Assembly: GCA_038214535.1 (NCBI GenBank)
Contig: JBBQRS010000017.1
Span: forward strand, 1-54,438
Direction: 5' to 3'
DNA: 54,438 nucleotides
Source: JBBQRS01 sp038214535
GTDB taxonomy: Bacteria > Chloroflexota > Anaerolineae > CG2-30-64-16
Positions 37,661 to 47,389 of the stretch are shown here, in pieces. Below the pieces are notes generated by a model that was not told the DNA's origin, made no database searches, and saw only the letters and a program-made list of their open reading frames with translations. Positions within the stretch are counted from its first letter, which is position 1. Each line of letters opens with the position of its first letter. A program made the position numbers and the translations under genes.

Positions 37661-40618
37661 ATGAAGAAAACGTGGATCACGTTCCCCATCCTCGCCGTGG
37701 TTGCCCTGCTCCTTGTTGCATGGCCCGCCGCGCTCGGATTCGCAGAAACGACCGGTGTCCTCGCCTGTGAGGACCTGATTGTCAACGGCGGCTTTGAGAC
37801 CAACGCCGGGTGGCAAATCCCCATCACCGTCTATTCGGCCAACTACACCACTACCCAGGCACACAGCGGCGCGCGCAGTATGCGCATGGGCATCGAGAGC
37901 GGGGCCGACACCTTCAGCTACTCCGACGCCTTTCAGATAGTGACGATTCCCGCCGCCACCACCAGCGCCAGCCTGCACTTCTGGTGGCTGCCGCGCTCCG
38001 CCGAACTGCCCGCCGGCGCGGAGAGCACGCTCGTCGCACCGCCCCTCGAGGTGCTGCAACGGCTGCAACGGGGCGACTCGCTGGAAGAGGTAATGTCCGG
38101 CGACGTGCAATATCTGCTCGTCCTCAACACCGCCGGGACCATCCAGGAGGTGTTGCTTTGGACGCTGAGCAACGCCGGGACGTGGCGGGAAGCGACCTTC
38201 GACCTGACGAAGTACAAAGGTCAAACCATCCGGCTGCAATGGGGCGTCTACAACGACGGCGACGGCCGGCGCAGCGTCATGTTCCTCGATGACGTCGCGC
38301 TGAACCGCTGCCCGACCGCCCCGCCCACCGCAACCAACACGCCGACCAACACCCCCACGCCGCCCACGAACTGCCAGGAAATCGTGGCGAACCGCAGCTT
38401 CGAGTGGAACGCCAACTGGGTCTTCCCGACCACGGCCTATACGGCAGGCTATAGCACCGAGCGAGCGCACACCGGCGCGCGCAGCATGGTCACCGGCGTG
38501 ACCACGACGCCCGATCTGTTCAGCTACTCCAGCGGTTACCAGCAGGTGGCGGTTCCCGCGGGCGCAGGCAGCGCCACGCTGAGTTACTGGTATTTTCCGA
38601 CCTCGCAAGAGTTGCTGCCGGGCGCGACCTCGAACCTGGCAAGCCCCAGCGCCGGGATGCTGCAGGCCGCCGCGCTGAGCGGCGCGCCCCAGAGCGTGAT
38701 GGCGAACGATGTGCAATACGTCCTCGTGCTCGACCAGAACGGCAACATCCTCGAAACGCTGGCCTGGATGCTGAGCAACACGAGCGCGTGGACGCAGGCC
38801 ACGTTCGACCTGAGCGCTTATAAGGGCCAGACCATCCGGCTGCACTTCGGGACCTATAACGACGGCAACGGCAAACGCTCCGCCATGTGGGTGGATGACG
38901 TATCGCTGGTGCGCTGCGGAGTCACAAATCCACCGACCAACACACCGACCAATACGCCTACGAACACACCAACCAACACACCAACCAATACGCCTACGAA
39001 CACACCAACCAACACACCGACCAGTACGCCTACGAACACACCAACCAACACGCCGACGAACACCTCCACGCCGACCAGCACGCCAACAGCGACCAGCACA
39101 CCGACCAATACGCCCATCCCGACGGCCACGCCGAGCGGCGTTAAGTTGTATCTGCAACCGGCGTCGCCCACCGTCTATAACGGCGGCATCTTCATCGTAG
39201 ACATCATGGCCGACGCGTGGACCTACCCGGTACACGCCGTCGAGATTCACTTGACCTTCGACAAGAATGTCGTACAGGTGGTAGACGCCGCGGGCAACCC
39301 GGCGGGCCAGATCATCCCCGACGTCTACCGACTAGATCAAGTGCTGGCGAACACCGCCGACAATGCCGCGGGAACGATCCGCTATGAAGCCGGCGACCTG
39401 GTAGGCACGCCGCCGACGGGTGTCTTCCGCATCGCGCGCATCCGGCTGAAGGCGCTGACGCTGACCACGGCGACCCCCATCGGCTTCGTGAACCCCACAA
39501 ACGTCTACTCGGCCGGCGTGTCCGTCCTCAGTGGGACGCTGGGCGCGCAGGTACGCATCGTTGAACCGAGCTGCGTGCTGGGCAAGGTGACGTTGCAAGG
39601 ACACAGCACGCCGCTGGGCCATCAGGTGACGGTCGGGCTGCTGCCTTCGGGCGGGCTGCTCTGGCCCATCACCTACGTCAGCACGCTGGACGCCGACGGG
39701 CAGTTCCCGCTGTGCGGCCAACCCGGCGGCCTCTACAACGTCTATGTCAAGGGTCAACACTCGCTGCGGAACGTGCGGCCCGGCGTGGGGTTGCCCGGCG
39801 TCACCGATAACGCGGCCGATGTGGCGGCGCTGCCGGTGATAGACCTCTGCACGCTGCTCGAAGGGGACGCCAGCGGCGACGACCGCGTTGCGAGCCTCGA
39901 CCTCTCCATGCTCATCATGTCTTACGGCAAATCCACCGGCGACGTGGGGTTCAACCCGCAGACCGACTTCAACGATGATGGGAAGGTCAACACGGTGGAC
40001 TTCTCGCTGCTCTCCAGCAACTGGGCGCTACAGGGGCCGATCGTCTGCCCCAGTGGTCAACCCGGTAGGATGCCGAGCGGCGAGACGGCTGCGGTTGCCG
40101 CCGCCCTCGGCGAAGTCGCCGTCACCACGAGCCCGGCGAGCCTCTCGACCGAAGGCGCAGTCGGACTGAAACTGGCGCCGGCGGAGTACTCCGGAAAGCC
40201 GGGCGATATCGTCGCCCTGGATGTGCTGGTAGAGGCGGGCACGCAGCCCATCAACAACGTCGAAATGCACATCAGCTTCGACCCGCACCTGTTACAGGTG
40301 GTGGATGGGGCGGGCCAGGCCGCCAGCGAGATCACGGCGGATCTGACCACGCTGACCGGCGTGCTGCTGAACACTGCCGACAACGCGACCGGCGAAATCC
40401 GCTATGACGCCATGCAAACGCTGGGCGGAACCTCACCCAGCGGCAGCTTCCGCATCGCCACGATTCGGATGAAGCTGCTCAGCCCCACGCCCGGCACGGC
40501 CGTGGAGATCGGCTGGGATTCGGAGGCGTTCTACGATGGCTATGCCGTGACCGGCAATCGCGAGGACGCGACCGTCGTCTCGGGAGGGTATACCTACCTG
40601 CCGATCATCATGAAGTAA
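37661..40618 (+). CDS. Secreted modular protein: two CBM-like, two cohesin-like and one dockerin-like domains
   Basis: A 985-residue exported protein (GGAGG before ATG 37661; signal peptide to about residue 30). Domains in order: two homologous beta-sandwich, carbohydrate-binding-like modules (about 38-225 and 243-425; NGGFETNAGW, RSMRMGIESG, FLDDVALNRC), each followed by a Thr-Pro-Asn linker; a cohesin-like domain (about 494-630, VEIHLTFDKNVVQVVDAAG); a CNA-like stretch; a dockerin-like pair of calcium loops (about 733-795; GDASGDDRVASLDLSMLI and DFNDDGKVNTVDFSLL); a second cohesin-like domain (about 834-970, VEMHISFDPHLLQVVDGAG). It ends YTYLPIIMK. Probably an extracellular scaffold or adhesin for polysaccharides. 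Confidence 0.82.
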   Translation: MKKTWITFPILAVVALLLVAWPAALGFAETTGVLACEDLIVNGGFETNAGWQIPITVYSANYTTTQAHSGARSMRMGIESGADTFSYSDAFQIVTIPAATTSASLHFWWLPRSAELPAGAESTLVAPPLEVLQRLQRGDSLEEVMSGDVQYLLVLNTAGTIQEVLLWTLSNAGTWREATFDLTKYKGQTIRLQWGVYNDGDGRRSVMFLDDVALNRCPTAPPTATNTPTNTPTPPTNCQEIVANRSFEWNANWVFPTTAYTAGYSTERAHTGARSMVTGVTTTPDLFSYSSGYQQVAVPAGAGSATLSYWYFPTSQELLPGATSNLASPSAGMLQAAALSGAPQSVMANDVQYVLVLDQNGNILETLAWMLSNTSAWTQATFDLSAYKGQTIRLHFGTYNDGNGKRSAMWVDDVSLVRCGVTNPPTNTPTNTPTNTPTNTPTNTPTNTPTNTPTSTPTNTPTNTPTNTSTPTSTPTATSTPTNTPIPTATPSGVKLYLQPASPTVYNGGIFIVDIMADAWTYPVHAVEIHLTFDKNVVQVVDAAGNPAGQIIPDVYRLDQVLANTADNAAGTIRYEAGDLVGTPPTGVFRIARIRLKALTLTTATPIGFVNPTNVYSAGVSVLSGTLGAQVRIVEPSCVLGKVTLQGHSTPLGHQVTVGLLPSGGLLWPITYVSTLDADGQFPLCGQPGGLYNVYVKGQHSLRNVRPGVGLPGVTDNAADVAALPVIDLCTLLEGDASGDDRVASLDLSMLIMSYGKSTGDVGFNPQTDFNDDGKVNTVDFSLLSSNWALQGPIVCPSGQPGRMPSGETAAVAAALGEVAVTTSPASLSTEGAVGLKLAPAEYSGKPGDIVALDVLVEAGTQPINNVEMHISFDPHLLQVVDGAGQAASEITADLTTLTGVLLNTADNATGEIRYDAMQTLGGTSPSGSFRIATIRMKLLSPTPGTAVEIGWDSEAFYDGYAVTGNREDATVVSGGYTYLPIIMK
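38920..39130 (+). repeat. Low-complexity Thr-Pro-Asn linker-coding repeat
   Basis: Tandem 12-bp words coding PTNT (ACACCAACCAAC, ACGCCTACGAAC and variants), about 17 units. It is coding and in frame, with synonymous variation between units. Confidence 0.85.
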
Positions 40619-40643
40619 GTATCCCACGATATCACTGCCCCCC

Positions 40644-40676
40644 AGACCTGACAGGTTTGCGAAACCTGTCAGGTCT
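40644..40676. terminator. Perfect 15-bp palindrome downstream of the cohesin protein gene
   Basis: AGACCTGACAGGTTT, GCG loop, AAACCTGTCAGGTCT then TGTCG. A common environmental palindromic element that could end the transcript. Confidence 0.75.
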
Positions 40677-40688
40677 GTCGCGTCCATC

Positions 40689-40739
40689 GCCTCCCTCTCC
40701 CTGTGGGAGAAGGCCGGGGTGAGGGTGAGGGTGAGGGTA
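40689..40739. repeat. CCCTC...GTGAGGG repeat
   Basis: CTCCCTCTCCCTGTGGGAGAAGG followed by GGGGTGAGGGTGAGGGTGAGGG; the GTGAGG word is tripled. Confidence 0.7.
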
Positions 40740-40743
40740 ACGG

Positions 40744-40772
40744 TTGGGGCGAGGGCGCGCGCGTGTTATACT
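40744..40772 (+). promoter_or_regulatory. Putative promoter of the sulfatase gene
   Basis: TTGGGG at 40744-40749, 17 bp, TATACT at 40767-40772, 41 bp before ATG 40814. The -35 box is weak. Confidence 0.45.
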
Positions 40773-40813
40773 GGCGCTTAATCGAGGCGTCAGACCAAAG
40801 CGAGAGGGAGCGC

Positions 40814-42271
40814 ATGCAACCACCGAATATCCTCATCTTCATGACCGACCACCAGCGGGGCGACACCGCCCTGCCCGAACACCCGACGCAGATGCCCCAC
40901 CTGACGCGCTTCGCTGGTGAAGGCGTGACATTCACCGAGACCTTCTGCCCGTCTCCCCACTGCTGCCCCTCACGCGCCACCTTCTTCACCGGGCTTTATC
41001 CCACCGGGCATGGCGTCTGGAATAACGTCTGCAACCGACAAGCGCTGCGCCAGGGACCCTACGACGGGGTGCGCCTGTGGAGCGAAGACCTCGCCGCCGC
41101 CGGGTACGATCTGCATTTCTCCGGCAAGTGGCACGTCAGCGCGCTGGAATCGCCCGCCGACCGCGGCTGGACGGAGCATTTCGTCAGCGGCGGGCCGGGC
41201 ACGCACCACGGCTACACGTGGGACCAGTATCGCGCGCTGAGCACACAGCCGGAGCCGACGACACGCGGCGAGGGCGAAATCCTGCGCCCCGGCTGGCCGC
41301 GCTATGAGTTGTACGGCACAGATCCGGGGGGTCGCAACCGACACGACGAGGACGCCGTCGCTGGCGGGCTGGCGGCGCTGGCCGAGCTGACCGGTTCGCA
41401 AAGCTCACACGACCCGTGGTGTTTGTTCGTCGGAGCCATCGCGCCGCACGACCCCTACCTCGTGCCGGGGCGCTACCTCGACCTGTACAACCTGGACGAC
41501 GTGCCGCTGCCGCCTTCCTACGCCGACGACCTGCGCGACAAACCCGTCATCTATCAACGGATGCGTGAGCAAATCTTCGGGCAACTCACCGAGCGCGAGG
41601 TGCGGGAGGGCATCCGACATTTCTGGGCCTATTGCAGCTATCTGGACGATCTCTTCGGGCAGATGCTGATGGCGCTGGATCACATCGGGCAAGCCGAAAA
41701 CACGCTGGTGCTCTACGTGGCCGACCACGGCGATTACTGCGGCGATCACGGGCTGTTCGCCAAGGGCATCCCTTGTTTTCGCGGCGCGTATCACGTACCG
41801 GCCGTCATGCGCTGGCCCGCGGGCATCCGGCAGCCGGGCCGCCGCGTGGACGCCTTCGCCTCGCTGGCCGATTTCGGCCCCACCTTCCTCGACGCCGCGG
41901 GGCTGACCCCGCCCGCGGGGCTGACGGGGGCGAGCCTGCTGCCTTTCCTGCGCGACGAAATGCCCGCGCAGTGGCGCGACGAGATCCACTCACAGTGCAA
42001 TGGCGTCGAGCTTTACTACACGCAACGATCCGTCACGACGCGCGAATTCAAGTATGTGTTCAACGGGTTCGACCGCGACGAGCTGTACGACCTGCGGGAC
42101 GACCCCGACGAGATGCGCAACCTGGCGGGCGACCCGGCATACGCGGAGGTCGTGCGTGCGATGTGTCACCGGATGTGGCGGTTCGCCGCCGCCGAGAACG
42201 ACTCGGCGATCAACCCGTATATCACCGTGGGGCTGGCCCCGTGGGGCCCCGCGGAAGCCTTCAGGGAGTAA
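40814..42271 (+). CDS. Type I sulfatase (arylsulfatase/choline-sulfatase-like), cytoplasmic
   Basis: A 485-residue alkaline-phosphatase-superfamily enzyme. NILIFMTDHQRGD gives the first metal Asp (Asp12); CCPSRATFFTG (50-60) is the sulfatase signature, with Cys50 to be converted to formylglycine; GKWHVS and YVADHGDYCGDHGLFAKG supply further metal and sulfate ligands. There is no signal peptide, so it acts inside the cell on imported sulfated sugars. No formylglycine-generating enzyme or anSME is in the window. A glycosidase-like gene follows after seven bases, so they form an operon. Confidence 0.9.
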   Translation: MQPPNILIFMTDHQRGDTALPEHPTQMPHLTRFAGEGVTFTETFCPSPHCCPSRATFFTGLYPTGHGVWNNVCNRQALRQGPYDGVRLWSEDLAAAGYDLHFSGKWHVSALESPADRGWTEHFVSGGPGTHHGYTWDQYRALSTQPEPTTRGEGEILRPGWPRYELYGTDPGGRNRHDEDAVAGGLAALAELTGSQSSHDPWCLFVGAIAPHDPYLVPGRYLDLYNLDDVPLPPSYADDLRDKPVIYQRMREQIFGQLTEREVREGIRHFWAYCSYLDDLFGQMLMALDHIGQAENTLVLYVADHGDYCGDHGLFAKGIPCFRGAYHVPAVMRWPAGIRQPGRRVDAFASLADFGPTFLDAAGLTPPAGLTGASLLPFLRDEMPAQWRDEIHSQCNGVELYYTQRSVTTREFKYVFNGFDRDELYDLRDDPDEMRNLAGDPAYAEVVRAMCHRMWRFAAAENDSAINPYITVGLAPWGPAEAFRE

Positions 42272-42278
42272 CCCTACC

Positions 42279-43322
42279 ATGCGAAATCGCTACACGATGG
42301 TCACCATCGAGGGCGCGGCGTTCCACATTAACGGGCGGCCCACCTATGCGGGGCGCACCTGGCGCGGGCTGAAGATTGAGGGGCTGCTGCTCAACGCGCG
42401 GCTGGTGCAGGGGATCTACGACGATCTCAACCCGCTCACGCGGCCCCGGTGGGCCTACCCCGACACGGGGCTGTGGGACGCCGAACGCAACACGCGCGAG
42501 TTCATCGCCGAAATGCCGACGTGGCGCAACCACGGCCTGATCGCCTTCACCATCAACCTGCAAGGGGGCAGCCCGCAAGGCTATTCGCAAGCGCAGCCCT
42601 GGCACAACTCGGCGCTGGCGGCCGACGGCTCGCTGCGCGGCGACTACATGGCGCGGCTCGAACGCATCCTCGACGAGGCCGACGCGCTGGGCATGGCGGT
42701 GATCCTTGGCATCTACTACTTCGGGCAAGACCACCGGCTCGAAGACGAGGCGGCAGTGATCCGCGGGGTCGAGAACACGGCGCACTGGGTGCTGGAACGG
42801 GGCTACGGCAACGTGTTGCTGGAAATCAACAACGAGTGCAACGTCAACTACACCCACGCCATCCTGCAGCCGCCGCGCGTGCATGAACTGATCACGCGCG
42901 CCCAGGCGCACACTTTCAACAATCAGGATCTGCTGGTCAGCACGAGTTACGGCGGTAGGACGATCCCCCTGCCGAACGTGGTTGGCTCCGCCGACTTCCT
43001 GCTGTTGCACGGCAACGGCGTCGCCGAGCCGGCCCGCATCGCCGAGATGGTGCGGCAGACGCGCCGCGTGCCCGGCTATCACGACATGCCGATCCTGTTC
43101 AACGAGGATGACCACTTCGATTTCGGCCAGCCGGAGAACAACATGCTGGCGGCCATCGGCGAGTACGCGGGGTGGGGGTTCTTCGATTATCGGATGGCGG
43201 GCGAGGGCTATGACGAGGGCTTCCAGAGCGTGCCGGTGAACTGGGGCATCAGCTCGGCGCGCAAGCGGGGCTTTTTCGGGCTACTTCGCGAAGTGAGCGG
43301 GGCAACGGATACGAACGGATAA
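42279..43322 (+). CDS. GH-A clan glycoside hydrolase-like protein
   Basis: A 347-residue TIM-barrel protein without signal peptide. FHINGRPTYAGRTW at the N-terminus, LERILDEADALGMAVILGIYY, NVLLEINNECNV (Glu as likely acid/base) and MPILFNEDDHFDFG (Glu as likely nucleophile) resemble GH5/GH-A enzymes, but I cannot place it in a numbered family. ATG 42279 follows the sulfatase stop after seven bases (GGGAG in the overlap). The pair suggests intracellular desulfation and hydrolysis of a glycan. Confidence 0.72.
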   Translation: MRNRYTMVTIEGAAFHINGRPTYAGRTWRGLKIEGLLLNARLVQGIYDDLNPLTRPRWAYPDTGLWDAERNTREFIAEMPTWRNHGLIAFTINLQGGSPQGYSQAQPWHNSALAADGSLRGDYMARLERILDEADALGMAVILGIYYFGQDHRLEDEAAVIRGVENTAHWVLERGYGNVLLEINNECNVNYTHAILQPPRVHELITRAQAHTFNNQDLLVSTSYGGRTIPLPNVVGSADFLLLHGNGVAEPARIAEMVRQTRRVPGYHDMPILFNEDDHFDFGQPENNMLAAIGEYAGWGFFDYRMAGEGYDEGFQSVPVNWGISSARKRGFFGLLREVSGATDTNG

Positions 43323-43350
43323 GCGGATGGGACGGCAGAGCTTCTACCTA

Positions 43351-43475
43351 TTCACCACGGAGACACGGAGGACACCAAGAACACCAAAAATTCGAGGATG
43401 TGATCCACCTGTCTACTTGTCTCCTTATTTCCTTGTCTTCTCCGTGCCCTCCGTGTCTCTGTGGTGAGCCGAGAA
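43351..43475. repeat. CACGGAGACACGGAGG inverted repeat with GTCTACTTGTC core
   Basis: TCACCACGGAGACACGGAGG at the left and CCTCCGTGTCTCTGTGGTGA at the right form long inverted arms; in between are CACCAAGAACACC and GTCTACTTGTCTCC words. A second copy is at 44187-44304. Confidence 0.75.
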
Positions 43476-43494
43476 CCATCTACAAAACTGCTCA

Positions 43495-43523
43495 TTGACA
43501 ATGGTATCATAAGGTGGTATCAT
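43495..43523 (+). promoter_or_regulatory. Control region of hicAB with tandem GGTATCAT
   Basis: TTGACA at 43495-43500; GGTATCAT at 43503-43510 and again at 43516-43523, the second overlapping the ATG. AAGGTGG between them is the ribosome site. The tandem octamers may be HicB binding sites. Confidence 0.45.
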
Positions 43524-43788
43524 GCGGGTGACGCTGAATACCAGACAACAAAGAACACTGGCAGCGATTTACACACATCCTGAGCGTTCGGATATCCTGT
43601 GGCAAGACGTTGAGGGCTTGTTCGTTGCGCTGGGAGCCGAAGTTTCGGAAGGCAGCGGTTCGCGGGTACGGGTAGCGCTCAACGGCGTCCGGGCCGTGTT
43701 TCATCGTCCGCACCCGGAACGCGTCGCTAACAAGGGCGCGGTGCGCTCCGTGCGACGTTTTTTGGATCAGGCAGGGGTCAAACCATGA
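43522..43788 (+). CDS. hicA: HicA-like toxin (mRNA interferase)
   Basis: An 88-residue basic protein of the double-stranded-RNA-binding-like HicA fold: LWQDVEGLFVALGAEVSEGSGSRVRVALNG and AVFHRPHPERVANKGAVRSVRRFLDQAGVKP. In the classic family the catalytic His lies in a GSH motif; here it is GSR, with His instead in VFHRPHP, as in one known subgroup. It would cleave mRNA when free of HicB. The gene overlaps hicB by four bases. AAGGTGG precedes ATG 43522. Confidence 0.88.
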   Translation: MRVTLNTRQQRTLAAIYTHPERSDILWQDVEGLFVALGAEVSEGSGSRVRVALNGVRAVFHRPHPERVANKGAVRSVRRFLDQAGVKP

Positions 43789-44183
43789 TGGAGTACAAGG
43801 GTTATCTGGGGCAGGTCGAATACGACGATGACGCGGGAGTCTTCCACGGCGAAGTGATCAACCTGCGCGACGTGATTACGTTTCAGGGCGAGTCGGTGGA
43901 TGAACTGCGCCGCGCGTTCCGCGAATCGGTAGACGATTATCTGGCGTTTTGCGCCGCGCGCGGCGAAGAACCTGAAAAGCCGTACTCCGGCACGTTCACG
44001 CTGCGCATCTCCCCGGAGTTGCATCGCGATATCGCGCTCAAGGCCCGGATGGCCGGACAAAGCCTCAACGGCTGGGTCGCCGCCCTGTTGAGCGAGGCCG
44101 TCGCCGTCCCCGAACAAGCTCCGCAACCGCGCATCAGCCCCACATACCAAACCCGCAGTGATTACCTCACTGTAAACGAATAG
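43785..44183 (+). CDS. hicB: HicB-like antitoxin with ribbon-helix-helix C-terminus
   Basis: A 132-residue protein. The N-terminal partial RNase-H-like HicB domain has YLGQVEYDDDAGVFHGEVINLRDVITFQGESVDELRRAFRESVDDYLAFC; the C-terminal part, GTFTLRISPELHRDIALKARMAGQSLNGWVAALL, is a MetJ/Arc-type ribbon-helix-helix that binds DNA. It neutralises HicA and autoregulates the operon. The start ATG (43785 or 43788) overlaps the hicA stop. Confidence 0.93.
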   Translation: MMEYKGYLGQVEYDDDAGVFHGEVINLRDVITFQGESVDELRRAFRESVDDYLAFCAARGEEPEKPYSGTFTLRISPELHRDIALKARMAGQSLNGWVAALLSEAVAVPEQAPQPRISPTYQTRSDYLTVNE

Positions 44184-44186
44184 TCT

Positions 44187-44304
44187 CACCGCCAAGACAC
44201 GGAGGACACCAAGAACACCAAAGATATATCCCGTTTTTTCTTGTCTACTTGTCTACTTGTTTCCCTGTCTCCTCCGTGCCCTCCGTGTCTCCGTGGTGAA
44301 TGCA
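44187..44304. repeat. CACGGAGACACGGAGG inverted repeat, second copy
   Basis: ACCGCCAAGACACGGAGGAC at the left, CCTCCGTGTCTCCGTGGTGA at the right, with GTCTACTTGTCTACTTG between. It lies between the convergent hicB and ABC genes and could end both transcripts. Confidence 0.7.
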
Positions 44305-45106
44305 TTACACCGTCGAAAGATCCCACTCCTCATAAATCTTCGGCACGTCGTTGAGCAGGCGCTGGGTGTAAGCTTCCTGTGGATGCAGGATCACGGCGTC
44401 GGCGGTGCCGCGCTCCACGAATTTGCCGTGCTGCATGATGTACACCGTATCGGACACGTAGTACGCCAGGCCGATGTCATGGGTGATGAAGATCAACGTC
44501 ATCCCGGTCTCGTTGCGCAACTTGAGCAGGTAGTCGAGGATGGTGGCGCGTGAGCAGGCGTCAATCATCGAGGTCGGCTCATCCGCCACCAGGATTTTCG
44601 GCTTGAGCAGGAAGATGCGCGCGATCATCAGGCGCTGCATCTGTCCGCCCGAAAGCTCGAACGGGTATTTGTTGGTCAGCTCGGCGAACTTCAGGTTGAC
44701 GAAACTGCACGCCTCCTCCATCATCGCGACCTTCTGCTCGCGCGGCAGATGGCGCCCGCCCCGCATCTTGATGCAATCGAGCAGCACGGTGTCAATCTTG
44801 CTGAAGGTGTTGTACGCCGAAAACGGATCCTGGAAGATCGCCTGGATGTTGCGCCAGTATTCCTGCTTCTTCTTGCCCGAACTGAGGTCGCGCCGCTGTC
44901 CCTGGAAGTAGATCTCTCCCTCGGTGGGCTTGATCAGCCCCAACAGCATCTTCGCAAAGGTGGTCTTGCCGCTGCCCGATTCGCCCACGATCGAGACGAT
45001 CTCGCCCTCGTGGAACGCGAAATTCACGTGGTCCACGGCGACCGTTTTGCTACTGCCGAACCCGAAGACTTTGGTCAGGCCCGTCCCACTCAGGTACTGG
45101 AGTTTC

Positions 45107-45123
<17 letters not shown>
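44305..45123 (-). CDS. Oligopeptide/oligosaccharide-type ABC transporter ATPase 2 (DppF/OppF-like)
   Basis: A 272-residue ATPase: Walker A GESGSGKT near residue 47, Q-loop AIFQDPFSAYN, signature LSGGQMQR, Walker B ILVADEPTS and H-loop FITHD. It lacks the C-terminal Cys-rich oligopeptide extension of its partner. It is the last gene of the five-gene operon and overlaps the preceding ATPase by 17 bp. It powers import by the permeases at 46125 and 47390. Confidence 0.92.
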
Positions 45124-46117
<994 letters not shown>

Positions 46118-46124
46118 CAGACAC

Positions 46125-47375
46125 TTACTCCCTCAACGCCGGGTTGAACACCTGGTCGAGCCCGGTATTCATCAGATTCATCGAGAAGGTGATCAACGCG
46201 ATGATCACGAGCACGGGCACGTAGGCCCACCACTTGCCCAAGATTTGCGCCTGGTAGATCAGCGCCCAGTTCAGCATCAGCCCCAGGGTAGGCACTTCGG
46301 TGGTGCGCGGCCCCAGCCCGAGGATAGACAACGACGCTTCCGCGAGGATGCCCGCGGAAATCTGCAAAATCAGCGCCATGATGACATAGGACATGATGTA
46401 AGGCAGGATGTCTCTGAGGATAATCATGGCCGTACTGCGCCCGGAGAGTTTCGACAGGTTGACGTGATCGCGGTCGCGCAGCGAGAAGACCTGCGACCGC
46501 ACGGCGCGGGTCGTCCACACCCACGACGTTAACCCGATCACCACGGCGATGGTGAAGGCGCCGCGCTTATCCTGCCCGATGCTGAATGAAATCAGGATCA
46601 GCAGCACGAAGGAGGGAATGACGGTGAAGAGATTGGTGATGAACATGATGCCGTCATCCACGAAGCCGCCGACATACCCCGCCACCAGGCCCAGGGTCAG
46701 GCCGATCAACGTGGCGATGATCCCCGCCACAAATCCGATTTGCAACGATATACCCGTGGCCCGGATCAACTCGGTCAGCACATCGCGGCCGAAATTATCG
46801 GTGCCCAGCGGCAACATCCGCACGTTCGGAATCTCGCTGATATTCACGTAGTCGGCTTGCTTGACGATGCCGGCTTCCGTCAACGCGCCCGTTTCGGGGT
46901 CTTTGGTCGCGACGATGGCGCCTTCGGTTGACAGCAGACCGGCAAGGGAAGCGTTGACCCGTTGATAGTAGCGTTGTCTGGCGAAGGTCATCCCCTGGAC
47001 CTTCTTGTTGGGGTCATAACGACCCTCCCATTGGTTCAGGAGGGCAGCCGTGTCCGTGATATCAATCTCATCCGCCGCCAGCCCATCCGCCACCAGCCAC
47101 TCTTTCATCGCCACGCGGTCATCCTGGCTCAACCGTCCGGCAATGCGTTTGGTCGCGGCATCATCCAGGTTGAGCATATAGGTTGTCGAGGGACTGACCG
47201 CATCGAAGGCGCTCACATAGACGCCGGGCGGGAAGAAGGTGCCCTGCCCGATGATCTGCAACGGCGGATACGTGATGATCAGCGGATAGATCAGCACGAT
47301 CAGCATGATCGTCACAAAAATGACAAACCCGACCACAAATTTCCCGGATTGAAAAACCTGTCGCACGGTGTGCAT
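46125..47375 (-). CDS. ABC transporter permease, DppC type, with a large extracytoplasmic insert
   Basis: A 416-residue permease, about 110-130 residues longer than common DppC proteins. The first membrane helix (about 12-34) is followed by an extracytoplasmic stretch of roughly 150 residues (40-185, with acidic and polar sequence such as MLNLDDAATKRIAGRLSQ) before the usual LPLGTDNFGRDVLTELIRA. The five remaining helices and the EAA-type loop (DHVNLSKLSGRSTAMIILRDILP) are normal. The insert may contact the binding protein or substrate. ATG 47375; the preceding permease ends 14 bases upstream. Confidence 0.9.
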   Translation of the reverse strand: MHTVRQVFQSGKFVVGFVIFVTIMLIVLIYPLIITYPPLQIIGQGTFFPPGVYVSAFDAVSPSTTYMLNLDDAATKRIAGRLSQDDRVAMKEWLVADGLAADEIDITDTAALLNQWEGRYDPNKKVQGMTFARQRYYQRVNASLAGLLSTEGAIVATKDPETGALTEAGIVKQADYVNISEIPNVRMLPLGTDNFGRDVLTELIRATGISLQIGFVAGIIATLIGLTLGLVAGYVGGFVDDGIMFITNLFTVIPSFVLLILISFSIGQDKRGAFTIAVVIGLTSWVWTTRAVRSQVFSLRDRDHVNLSKLSGRSTAMIILRDILPYIMSYVIMALILQISAGILAEASLSILGLGPRTTEVPTLGLMLNWALIYQAQILGKWWAYVPVLVIIALITFSMNLMNTGLDQVFNPALRE

Positions 47376-47389
47376 GATACCATCTATCC

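Noticed and set aside
38920..39130. Regular short repeats that might suggest a CRISPR array
   Set aside because: Units are 12-bp coding words for PTNT in frame within a secreted protein; no spacers of constant length.
36809..39250. 813-codon open frame on the minus strand with Arg/Val/Cys/Gly repeats
   Set aside because: It is the complement of dhaL and of the cohesin protein gene; its composition comes from the GC-rich third positions and the PTNT repeat of the real genes.
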